DNA of 64,000 bases, taken from Branchiostoma floridae. Its lineage: Eukaryota; Chordata; Leptocardii; Amphioxiformes; Branchiostomatidae. Both the position numbers and the translations under genes were made by a program. The notes beneath the pieces are model-generated. The model did not search any database and was not told where the DNA came from. It was given only the letters and a program-made list of their open reading frames with translations. Location: the NCBI RefSeq assembly GCF_000003815.2, contig NC_049994.1, forward strand, positions 16,476,523 through 16,540,522, given 5' to 3'. Positions 11,101-21,469 of this stretch are shown here, in pieces; the stretch's first letter is position 1; every line of letters begins with the position of its first letter.

Positions 11101-14100
11101 TGGCCCCCCGCTTAATACATGTATGCACCAGTGTGTGGCCCAAGGGTTTATAGGAACGGTGGTAAGCAACTGACTCACAAACAACCATAGCCATGAGATT
11201 GATTGAGATTGTCTCTGAAGGATGTGCTGAGATAGACAGTAGTCTTTCTGAAGTACAAAACACAGAGGAACACTCGAACACATAAAATATTAATTCCTTC
11301 CATTAAAGTCTAGAGAGCAGATGACAGACTTATTTAAAAAGCGTGGAAGGAGCTGGCACCTGGCTGCAGTAATCACACAGGGGGACGTATGGCAAGTATG
11401 ATGTGAAGAGTTTTGTGCATTTTTTTAAACAACTGCCATCAGGACAGGTATTGGGTGGACCCACTACTCTCTTCGCACCTAGGGGATGATTTGCGAGGAG
11501 CTTACAATAGACAGGACTAAATGATGTAAATCGCAAGGGTCTGGAGCAACTGACTTGCACATTTTACACAAGTCATTTAACTCTAACTTAAACACATGGA
11601 ACAATTTTGTTATCCCAAAAGTTTACTACAAAGAAATTATGGTAGTTTGACATTATGCAAACTAGAATCTTATTTACATCATTAGTATCAGATTCTGTTA
11701 ATGTTAAGTCGCAAATTCTCAATGTTTCACTGCCATGAATTATACTGAATGTGCATAAAAGTCCTCTTATGTAAAACACTAGAATTACAGATTTTCCTCA
11801 ATACTTATACAAATCATATCCTCACTATCGTGACCTGTCATTGTGGACCGACTGCGTATTACTTTGTTTAATTAAAACTAATACTAGTATCCTTATCAAT
11901 GTTTTAAAAATTATATTCCAGCTCCTAGAGCAAGCTGCTAGGGGCTTTAACCTGCACAGCATCTTTCTTGTTTCAAGAAATATCTGCCACTAAAATATCA
12001 TGATCATAGAAGTGTCCAGGACATTACAGATACAAAAGACCTAAGCATGCTGTACTACCAGGTTCACACACCAGGGGACCCATAATCGATCTTAACCTTT
12101 GTCTTCTCAACACCTATTCACATACGAAACATCATTACAATCCATCCAGAGGTTCTTAAGTTATGCTGACCATAAATATCAGGAAACACAAACACAGACA
12201 CGTAAATTATAAAAAAATACCCCTATTTTTTATGGAGGCAAGAAAAGGATTTCCGAGATGGGGCAAATGCAGAGTGTTATCATTGTTGCATTTCAGTTCT
12301 GGATTTCCTCATGCCTGGATAACCAGTTTCCTTCAAAACCGCCGCCAAGCTGTAGTGGTATCCGGTCATTACTCTCCGTTTGTCAGTGTCAGATCAGGAG
12401 TCCCCCAGGGCTCGGTCTTGGGCCCTTGCTTATTCCTAGTGTACATTAATGATCTACCAGACAAGCTGTCATCAATGTCACGTCTGTTCGCAGACGACAC
12501 TGCAGTCTACAGAATCATTACCAGCAGTCAAGAACAAGACCAGCTTCAACTTGACCTTCACAAGCTTGAACAGTGGGAGAACAGTTGGGACATGGAGTTT
12601 CATCCTGCCAAATGTGTTCATCTCCCAATCACTAGGAGTCGGAAGCCATTTCAACGCTCCTACGTGTTACATGGTCACACCCTGGAGACTGTTTCAACAG
12701 TGAAGTACCTGGGAACAACAATGAGTGAGAATGCTACCTGGGATACCCATATAAACACCATGGTCACAAAAGCTAACAAAACTCTGGGCTTCCTCAGAAG
12801 AAACCTAAAGATCAGCTCCGTCAGAATTAAAGAGAAAGCCTATAAAGCCTTTGTGAGACCTGTCCTTGAATACGCATCGTCGGTATGGGACCCACACACT
12901 AAGAAGAACATCGACAAGATAGAGGCCGTTCAGAGAAGAGCAGCAAGATTTGTACTTAACAAGTTCCACAATACATCTAGTGTGAGCAGTATGTTGAGTA
13001 CATTAGGTTGGCAGTCACTGAAACAACGCAGGAAAACAGCACGTTTGGGCACACTATTCAAAATCCATCACGGGATAGTCCAGTGCCCAGTCATCAGCAG
13101 CAAACTAGTACCGCCCCCAACACGACAACGCCGCAAGCACAACTGCCAGTTCAAGCAAATCACCACCAGAACATTATACAGAGATGGGTCATTCTTGCCA
13201 AGAACAATCAAGGACTGGAATGGTTTACCAGCAGAGACAGTCGAGGCCGCCACAGTAGACACGTTTGTGTCTCGGGCCTCTGCTTCATAACAACTTACCT
13301 TGACAACGGACGGATTCAAGGGTATCGACCATGGACTGTTTAATGGACTAACGAGTAATGCGTCTACAAGTGCGAGTATTGCGTCTGCAAGTGCGAGCGT
13401 CACCACCCCCAAACATGCCAGTATAATCTTCGCCAAGATTGTGGGCATTAACGGGAAGAAGAAGAAGTTCTTCGCTTGGAAAGTTTGGCTTCTCAGACCC
13501 ACAGGCAGGCAAAAATTGTCATTTGCAACTGCAAGATAGCATCACTGAAGACTCACCTAAGATGGTACATTGTATGTCAATGAAACAACAAAGAGCGTGC
13601 AAGACAAAAAAGGGAAGGTGTCAAGTCATGTGCCAATGTCTGTTTGAAACTGATGAAGATATACAATAGTCTGGATTATTTTTGGTGTTTGCCACGGACA
13701 CATGATTTTCCAACTCTGTCAGCCATACACAAGTCAAATTACAAGCTGCGACTGGAGTATAGCTCGTGGCCCCGGCTTATTCGCACAGTCACAAAGTTGT
13801 GATTGAGGGCTCGGCAGTCTCGACTGTCAAAAGCAACCAACGGATGTCAGACAAGATGAAGACATATTCATTTATTAGTAATCACACTAACATCGGGGAG
13901 GCTATGCTTGGCCAGAAAACTGATGCTGTACAAATGGTCCAGAATATGCAACACGTTAGGTGAGCTGATGGGAGGCTGTTTTAGGCCAGAAAGTGGGACA
14001 CAACCAGATTACAACTTTGTTAGGCGTTCAACAGCACATAGACCGCATGAAAGCACAGAATGTATGGCCACTGGTATGGGGTGGGGGGTGGGGGTGGAGG

Positions 14101-15586
14101 GGCAGAACAGGAAGGCATTTGGCACTACCTGGTGCTATTTAATACAGTTTATGCAAGTATTAATTAAGTGCAGACCTCAGCTATGTTTCAATGCAAAAGA
14201 CGTAAACTTTTGCAAACTGGCAAATCTGCTGATGCAGTGCTGCTGCAGTGGTCTGGACACTCAGCACTCAGTCTTTCTTCATCTCTCTCCACTGCGTCCT
14301 ATTCATCGCTAGCTTCCTGAGCTCCCACAGTTTTCTTTCAGACCGCAATGGTCCAAGACCTCTTTCCTTGAGGTCTGCCCTTAGGTTCTTGCAGTGCCTT
14401 CCTTTTCGAGCTCTGTAGGTGTTGGAGCCGATTAAGGCAAAGTTCAAGGCCTGTTGGGCAGGTTTGTTAGTTGACATTCGTAATACATGTTCAAACATAG
14501 CCCATCTGGCATGTTTTACTTTTGTAGACAGTGGGCTTGTGTTGCACAACTTGTATAGTGCTTTGTTTGAAATAAGACTATTTGGCCATCGGTGCCCTGT
14601 GATTGTTCGTAGATGTTTTCGATGGCAGGCATCTTAGATCTAGCTTGTCTAGCACTGTCTGAGGCGCTGCCCAGCTTGAAGTGTAAGGGCTCGAAATAAC
14701 TTTTTCTGCACAGGTGCAGGTAACATTGGAAATTACTTGAACTACTCAGAATTTAGGAACTATTGATCATACTAAAATCTGTTCTTAACCACTGCCATTA
14801 TTTCTTTCGATGCTTCATAGGTGGTAACAGTTCAATGCAGCCAGTAAAAGTCGACATCATGAAACATGCACATGTACGAGGGGCGTGCAATAAGTAATGG
14901 TCCTGACCCACTTCCAGTTGTCTGATCTAAATGAAATTTTGTATGTGTAATAATTCATATCTCTATGGGTTATGTTGCAAAAGACAGCTCTGAACTAATT
15001 GTGGTTTCTGATTTACTGGTGTTTGAACTTAGTCAGGTGCGAAATGGACCAGGTGTGAAATGGAACCAGTTGAGTGTCGCGCAGTGATCCGGTTTTTGTA
15101 TTTGAAAGGATGCACACCAAAGAAGACTTTTGATGAAATAAATGAAACTTATGGTGATGATGCCCCATCATATGACCTTGTAAAACGCTGGCATCCTGAA
15201 TTCAAACGTGGCTGGAAGTCTGTGGAAACAGCTCCCAGACCTGGTCGTCCCTCTTGTGCCATTGATGAGGCATCAGTTGGAGGACCAACCTGGGGTGTCC
15301 TACATAATCGGTGTCCAGAGCTGCATGAAACGATGGGAGAAATGCATAACTCTGGGTGATTCCTATGAAGAGAAAGACTAATAACTGTGCCAAGTTTCAT
15401 TAATCTCCTGCTATGGGAAATGGGTCAGGACCATTACTAATTGCACGCCCCTCGTATATGTAAAGCCAGTACATGGACCAGTGAGGTGCACCTAGACATC
15501 AGGAAAAGTGCGCGTGCGCAGGCTGAGTCGGGCAGCTTTCATTTTACCTTTCCAAGAATGGCTAAGGTTATGTTTTGGGCTTGTAA

Positions 15587-15628
<42 letters not shown>

Positions 15629-15648
15629 ATAGCATAATTCGAGAAGCC

Positions 15649-15696
<48 letters not shown>

Positions 15697-15716
15697 ATAG
15701 CATAATTCGAGAAGCC

Positions 15717-15756
<40 letters not shown>

Positions 15757-18700
15757 ATAGCATAATTCGAGAAGCCTTGTGTGTGTGTGTGTGTTAATAG
15801 CATAATTCGAGAAGCCTTGGATGGATTCGGATGATATTCGGTAGGTAGCTAGGGGTCGGAAAAACGAAGGTCAAGTTTGATAATGGCCCCCTAGCGGCTT
15901 GCTAAGGTACTGCAGCAGAACCTCATTTTTTTTTTATATCTCGAGTTCTGGACATGCTGTGGTTGTGATTTTTGAGTGGCAGATAGCCCTTGGGACAGAG
16001 TAAGTGCTGTAAGTTTGGACCCCTTAGCGGATTGTTTGGAACTGCAGTCGCCGATTTCCTTTCAAACTTTGGACGAGAATAAGTCGAGAACATGTAGATG
16101 GATCGTCATGATTTTAGGTAAATGTGCCCAAGTAACAATGTACACAGTGAAATACTAATTATGCAACTCGAGGAAAGTTGATAAATCCACTGCATTCCGT
16201 GATAGGACTTTCAAACTTGTCACATATGTAACTGAGAAAGATGGCAGAGAGTAAGAGGTGTATGTTTGGGTCCCCTAACGTCTTCACTTGAACTGCAGGA
16301 GCCGGTTTCGTTTAATTTTTAAACTAATATGCCAAGTTTTAGGCCTGACCAGAATCTGTTTATCTGACCGATCCTGCATATTGTATCACAATTAGTAAAA
16401 AAAGAACTTCTTTTTGTGAATATGTGTTTCAAAAGTATTTGCTAATCCTTGTGTGTTGGTGTATTTTGTAGATCCTATGATATACTGTTCCATTCTAACA
16501 TACATTAACAGTTTGTCAGAGACTTTGCAATACGTTGTATATGACATAGATTTGCATCCATGTGTCCTGTGTAATCACATTTCTGGTGTCCTGATAACCC
16601 CCATGCAGAGCCTTTTTCATTGTGCTCAACATAGCAGTAGATATATGCGGCGATTTGATAAGGTACCTACTTAGTGACATTAGGGCGGAACAATAAAAAT
16701 ATGTGAAATCAGCATAATTCTTTTCAAGTATCCTTATATCCCCCATGCAGAGCCCCAGTTAATATTTCCAACCAACTAATCAATCAAACAATTAAAGTAT
16801 TTTGAGTTATGCATGGTTTACGACATGACATGAGCAGAATGTGCCAAAAATATTGACTCTCAACTGCGGTATTTTGCTTGAAACATGACTAAATGCCCCC
16901 CTTAGCAACGGCCTTAGCAACAGTTTTGCTAATGATTCTGAAAGAAATGACGTTAAAAACAGTATTCCTGCATCTATTTAACAATAAACAAAACAAATTT
17001 TCTCCTTAGACTTCTACTGAGATAACCAGAGCAAAATACATCGGAAAAGTTTGTTCTGCATAGCAGTTTTGTTGTGGAGTATGATCCAAAACCTCCTTAG
17101 CAACGGCCTTAGCAACGGCCTTAGCGACGATATTGGCAATCGAATATGACAGATGTGTCAACATTCACACATTCATATCTCCGGATCGCATTGACAGATT
17201 TTGATGATTTAAAGGTTGATATGGAGGGTATGATTTGGACGGTAGGTCTAACTCATCAGGCAAGGCCCCGTAGGTAGCACAATTAATTGTCTGATTTTGC
17301 AAAGTAAACAGTTCGTTTTTTGGTACAAAAAATGTCTAAAAATCGAACTTTTAAGACACATAACTTTTGGACAAAGGTAAAATTTTGGGAAAAAATGAAC
17401 ATTTATGTATTTCCCATGAAAAGTTGTACCAGCCTACCAATTTTGATGGAAAAATATTGATGTTTAGTTTTTTGCCCCTCCCCCTTGGAAAATTGAATTT
17501 TTTCACCTGTGCAGAATACGCGTTCTACCTTTATGCTAAGCTAGCAAAAAAGTGATACCACAATTTGAGCATAAAAATCATACTAGGTGATGGACCAAAG
17601 ACCCCTCTACCAGAAAATTAGGTCAAACCTTTTCTGTAAAGTGGGTGCAACGAAATCAAATTTTTCAGGACCTGGCTCCTGTACTATGAATTGTTGACCA
17701 CATGGATTGCATGTATGATGATTGTGATATCTATAGACAGTTATGAACATCAGTGTATTGTGTATTATTTATTTACTGTTCTTTTGTATTAGTTACCATC
17801 TATGTACCATGGCATTATGAAGAAGCTAAACTTTACCAAACCAACACTAGAAGGGGAGTTTGGACTTACTAGTACCCAAATTTTTGGTGGCGGAAATGTC
17901 ATTTACCAATACAGATGAACGTTCGAATCTTGCTAAGATCGAGTTTCAACAGTTTGCTGATTTATTTCCTTGTTTTGTATCACAACGAATGGGATATCGG
18001 TTGAAGTTATTATCAGCTCCATTTCTTTCGAATTCATTTCTAAGGGAGTTTTCCCTGTTGTCGTGTAGATGATAGGTTAGCCCTGGAGATCACTGTAAAG
18101 CGGACAGACATGACAGGAAGGGCAGGGAGTCTGTACGCTGTCCTGTGTAACATGGAAGGGGAGGTGACCCAGTTAGAGCAGGGTGCCTTCACTGTTCTAC
18201 CACTTCTACTCATGACTGGACCAGGGACTCTTCAGGTGGGTCTGGCGTTGGTGTGTTGTTTTTGGTGGCCTTTTGGCTTGTACGTTTTACTGTGGTAGAT
18301 GCGTGTACACTACGGCTAACGTCACATTTCCAAACTGGGGTCCGGCCGGGCTGTTTGTGGAAACCAAAAATAGAAATGTATATGTAAAAATATACACAAA
18401 TATTGCCCACAACCATTCTCTTTATGTCTTGTGTCTAAAGTTTGTTGTCTTTTATGTCATCTTTTTTTCTGGCCCTGGTTTGGAAATGTGACGTAGGCCT
18501 AAAGCTAGTGTCTGCTGGCCTACCATTCAAGTACTTAACTCACTCACACTTACTATCCGGTGTATCATCTGTTGTTCCCCATCAGGCAAGATATAGACAT
18601 TTACATTTTAAACTCACGATTTCTTTTTCTATAAACAGAATGCAGTTCTAAGCTGTCTGGAGCAGAGGTTTGACTGTACGGTGTGTCATGTTCTAACACT

Positions 18701-19583
18701 GTTGTTTTGCATTGACAGAATGCTGTTGGTAGCTGGCTGGAGCAGAGGTTTGACTGTAGAGTTTGCCCCATGACCTTCCAACCCTCTGACCTCCTGTGGG
18801 CCATGGCACTGGGACTGATCAGGGGCACCAATGACAAGGTAAGGATGTTACACCAACTCCTAAATTGGATACAAGAGATGTGACAACCCATCTCATTGGC
18901 TAATTCTTTATTCCCACATGTCAGTTATATAATTTTATAAAAGTTTCAGGCTTCAAAATTTCAAATTCAACTTCCAAATGAAACTCTGAACTTTGCTTTC
19001 AAGAAAGAATATTTTGGTATATTTTAACAGAGATGGTTCTCTAACATGCTCAAGGCATCTTAAATGTGGGGCCCCCATTATATACCCCTTCCAAAAGACT
19101 GGGACAGCCCCAACCAAGACTGAACCAGCATTTTAGCAACTATCTGGATACAGGAACTTGTATTATGATTAATGAATTGACCATTTGTTTCTTTAGGTGA
19201 AAAAACAGACTCTGGACCTACACTACAATGTTCCACTGAAGGAGGCTGGCCTCAGTAAAATCTCTCTCCAAATCCCCGTCAAACACGCCAAGGCCCTGTT
19301 AAGCAGCGTCACAGAAGACACAGAAAACGATCTCCAACTTGACGAGCTACACCTCTTCCGCCAAGCGCTGGAGGCCCATATGTTCCACTACTTCAGGATC
19401 CACTTGGACACCATGAAACTGTGCCTGGTAGCAACGCCCGTTCTGTTTGTGGATAAGAACGGGCGACTGAAGATCTTGTCTGTGAATCACGCCCCAGCAG
19501 TTTTGCGAATGATGACCTCATTCGCCTTTGAGAGGAGTCCTTTAACTATGTGCTTAAAGGCTGCAAATGAAAGTAGAATGTAG
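8200..19583 (+). CDS. CENPL: CENP-L, inner-kinetochore (CCAN) protein, six exons
   Basis: CENP-L pairs with CENP-N in the constitutive centromere-associated network that binds CENP-A chromatin. Exons: 8200-8311, 8740-8909, 9309-9507, 18069-18235, 18719-18838, 19197-19583; 385 codons including the stop, against about 344 residues in human. The first two exons encode a disordered S/T/R-rich tail (KYTPYRTPRTRSM). Family signatures follow: SVYHVTPLYRCC (human YSLTPLYKF), FTVLPLLLMTG (human FTCLPLFLANG), VGSWLEQRFDC (human IGTWFQKTFDC), and near the C-terminus HYFRIHLDTMKL and GRLKILSV. Splice phases (1,0,1,0,0) all agree. Intron 3 is 8.6 kb of transposon debris. A decoy partial copy of exon 5 precedes the real one. 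The neighbour downstream is convergent. Confidence 0.93.
8312..8335 (+). repeat. (GTTT)n microsatellite at the CENPL exon 1 donor
   Basis: Six GTTT-type units begin immediately at the splice donor, so the intron starts inside the repeat. Length change here would not alter the first donor bases. Confidence 0.8.
9546..10745 (+). repeat. Left arm of a ~1.2-kb inverted repeat pair
   Basis: The sequence from TAGTACAGGAGCC at its left edge to GAACAGTATAT-like bases near 10740 reappears reversed at 16477-17690. Long stretches are base-for-base identical, for example the TTGCTAAGGCCGTTGCTAAG block. It starts 38 bp after the CENPL exon 3 donor. A 116-codon reading frame at 10479-10829 has no recognisable relative and I do not call it a gene. 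Confidence 0.85.
10905..11040 (+). repeat. Possible tRNA-derived SINE head
   Basis: GGTGCGAAGGCCAATGG is followed about 25 bp later by GGTTGTGAGTTTGATACCTG, with spacing and wording like Pol III A and B boxes. The tail is not defined. Tentative. Confidence 0.35.
11041..11924. other. CENPL intron 3 stretch with nothing recognised
   Basis: About 0.9 kb between a possible SINE head and an interspersed repeat. I see no exon, transposon ends or RNA gene. Confidence 0.5.
11925..12244 (+). repeat. Interspersed repeat family C, copy 1 (interrupted)
   Basis: Shares an ordered series of blocks with 54158-54945: GCTAGGGG, ATCTGCCAC, CCAGG-ACA, CTG-AGTACCAGGTCACA, ACCTTTGTCTTC, CACCTATTCACATAC, AATCCATCCAGAGGTTCTT and a terminal TTTTTATGGAG. 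The 3' end abuts a LINE fragment. Confidence 0.65.
12245..13330 (+). mobile_element. 5'-truncated LINE: C-terminal half of a Jockey/CR1-type reverse transcriptase
   Basis: An open frame to 13290 starts mid-palm with HAWITSFLQNRRQ and keeps the RT motifs SGVPQGSVLGP...YINDLP and the catalytic box FADDTAVY (YADD in most relatives). It continues with VKYLGTTMSENATWDTHI, AYKAFVRPVLEYASSVWDP, IEAVQRRAARFVLN and WNGLPAETVEAATVDTF. The endonuclease and N-terminal RT are absent, the usual outcome of incomplete target-primed reverse transcription. The retained frame has no stop for over 330 codons, so the insertion is probably recent. It sits in CENPL intron 3, at the end of a family C repeat. Confidence 0.85.
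14268..14690 (-). mobile_element. 3' fragment of a second, unrelated LINE
   Basis: The reverse strand reads HRKHLRTITGHRWPNSLI, SNKALYKLCNTSPLS, KHARWAMFEHVLRMSTNKPA, RKGRHCKNL and NRTQWREM, the post-RT C-terminal region of non-LTR retrotransposons. The frame shifts once near 14633, so it is dead. Only the tail remains. Confidence 0.75.
14877..15454 (+). mobile_element. Mariner deletion derivative with intact inverted ends and only the HTH part of the transposase
   Basis: A 578-bp element with near-identical ends (CGAGGGGCGTGCAATAAGTA on the left; its complement with one change on the right), each flanked by TA. It encodes 99 residues at 15060-15359 matching the mariner HTH_48 domain: ECRAVIRFLYLKGCTPKKTF, YGDDAPSYDLVKRW, TAPRPGRPS. 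The catalytic DDD domain is absent, so it cannot move by itself, but both ends are whole. Confidence 0.88.
15589..15826 (+). repeat. Compound minisatellite of (GT)n blocks
   Basis: Four units, each a (GT)n tract followed by a fixed spacer ending TAATAGCATAATTCGAGAAG. GT tracts are about 36, 42, 34 and 14 bases. Reading frames across it are artefacts. Confidence 0.92.
15827..16380 (-). repeat. Interspersed repeat family C, copy 2
   Basis: The reverse strand matches 54560-54790: AGGGG-CCAAAC, GCTATCTGCCAC, AATCACAACCACAGCA, GTCCAG, a CTGCAGTACC block, GCTAGGGGGCC and TTGACCTT. The minisatellite sits at one edge. Confidence 0.6.
16477..17690 (-). repeat. Right arm of the ~1.2-kb inverted repeat pair
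   Basis: Reverse complement of 9546-10745. The inner ~90 bp has diverged, while the outer ~1.1 kb is nearly identical. The outer edge GGCTCCTGTACTA mirrors TAGTACAGGAGCC of the left arm, with TA at each outside edge. Confidence 0.85.
18639..18718 (+). pseudogene. Decoy partial copy of CENPL exon 5
   Basis: The acceptor AAACAG and first ~43 bases repeat the start of the real exon (NAVLSCLEQRFDC against NAVGSWLEQRFDC), then diverge with no donor before the real acceptor. Use of this acceptor would add 80 nt and shift frame. Confidence 0.85.
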
Positions 19584-19850
19584 TGACAGAGACAAATTTC
19601 TCAAGACTGATAGTGATGCGTCAATTTGCCAAGTTCAAGACTCAGCAATGATACAGTATATTGTAAATTTTGTATTATAGTCTGTTAAGTCTGAACATTT
19701 TAAAGTTCAAAACAACTGACTTTTGTTATCTAATTTCTTTGTGGTTGGGCAATTTGAGCTAAACATCTGTGTATACAAAAGCATTTATCTAGGGACATTT
19801 CGCAAAGTTTCAATCTCATTGCACTAATATGAACTTTTATTACTTTAATC

Positions 19851-20196
19851 CAGGGTTGTAGCCAGCACCCGTCCTTCAGTCCTTTGAAGGAATTTTGCAG
19901 CTGGGGACAGAAAAAAATTTTGCCCATTCCGTCCTCTGTAATGGACAAAATCTATATGTAATCAGTAAAGATATAAAAAACTTGTGTAATTTTTCACCAA
20001 AACAGATGAACAGCTTAGTCTACCAGCAAAATCTACACCTCAAAATGCAGGAAATTGGGTTTCAGAGGGTCTAGATTTCAAATTTTTTCAGGGGGGTATG
20101 TCCCCTTAGGAACGCTATGCCTTTGGCTCGACGTCACGTTCTTTCTGATTCAAAATCGAGGGGACTGAAAATGATTTCAGACTGGCTACAACCCTG
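19851..20196. mobile_element. hAT-like MITE
   Basis: A 346-bp element with ends CAGGGTTGTAGCCAG / CTGGCTACAACCCTG. Flanking 8-mers CTTTAATC and CTTTAAGT share six bases, consistent with an old 8-bp hAT target duplication. No coding capacity. Confidence 0.8.
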
Positions 20197-20496
20197 CTTT
20201 AAGTTTAATCATTATACAAATGTATTTTAAAACATACACAGTAACACCAAACATTGCAGATGTATGCTTTGAATACTTTATTTCATGGCGTGTTAAAAAT
20301 ACATTATGTAGTATAAGGAATAAATGTCATTTTTGGAATAACACTTGTGTCAGTTTTAATATATACATGTATGTACATGTATATGTATTGTAGATACATG
20401 TAGGTTGTAACACCATCATCTGTTTTATATGTGATAAATAATTTGATACAACAATGAAGACATCCAGATACATGTAATAAGATATGCCAAATAATG

Positions 20497-20566
20497 GTTA
20501 CTCAAGCAACTGGATATGATTTTGAAAATTGACCATTTTCAAAATAATATCCAGTTTCTTGAGTAC
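20497..20566. repeat. 70-bp near-perfect hairpin
   Basis: ACTCAAGCAACTGGATATGA with a following TTTTGAAAA pairs, after a ~7-base loop, with TTTTCAAAATAATATCCAGT and TTCTTGAGTA; about 30 paired positions with two mismatches. Half-copies of the same motif occur near 37388 and 41005. Confidence 0.8.
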
Positions 20567-21469
20567 TGCATTTGACTTGTCCTTTTCAATCCCTTTGTCA
20601 AAGTTTGTGCCCAAAGTCAAGCAACTTGTAAATTTCCTGTATGTTCAAGAAAAACCAAATTTGAAAATGTGGGACCTACAGATTGCAAATCAAAGACACA
20701 AATTTTGTGGGTAAAATCATATCAAATATGATGCATCTTCCACTTGAAGCAAGTACTGTAAATTTTGCAGGAATGTGATGTTGTGAGGAAATTTCCACTA
20801 TGTTTCAAGTTTGTGGTTGAAAACATTCTGTAACACAAAAAAACACATTCTAGTGTTGTCATTGTGCAGTAGCAGTACAATGATAAAACCACTGTAAACA
20901 TTTCAAGATGTCTGTCAATTTGCTGACCAGTGTCTTGCAGCATGGCTGAAACAGGTCATAGTCTGGACCTAAGATGTATTTGTTCGGTTAAACAATAAAA
21001 CTAAACTGACATTTTTACAGTTGAGAGGTAATTGTTGATGGAAACATAACATTATAACATAACAAAAAATTGTTACAGGCTATATACAAAAAAAACTGTA
21101 AATGGTTCAATACACCAAAACTTGAAATATACATTTTGTATCAGCAAAAGTTTCCAAGTGCAGTGTGATACATAGGTATCTTTAACCTGCAACATTTCAT
21201 ACACTGTACAAAAGTACTTTCAAGTACTATATTGGAGATGAAATTGGAGAAGTAAAATTTTATTTAAAGCTACAAATCATTAAAAAAAATACAATAAAAA
21301 CTAAAACAAGTCAGCCCTAAGACATAAAATGAGGCAGTTGTTTGGTTTTCCACATTTACGATTGTCAAATTTCATATGGTATCAACTGGTGGAGAAGCAC
21401 TTTGTTTTAAATCAAATACTGACACCAACAATTCATCCAATGTTAAATCATGATGAATTTAAAGGAAGT

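Larger units (their letters stand above)
19584..21469. other. Convergent intergenic region between CENPL and the zinc-finger gene
   Basis: Holds the two 3' UTRs. On the minus strand an AATAAA lies near 21257, about 210 bp after the zinc-finger stop; on the plus strand AATAAA lies near 20318. It also contains a hAT-like MITE and a hairpin, listed separately. No other gene seen. Confidence 0.55.

Noticed and set aside
15441-15763. Val/Cys and Thr/His repeat proteins on both strands
   Set aside because: They are translations of the GT microsatellite.
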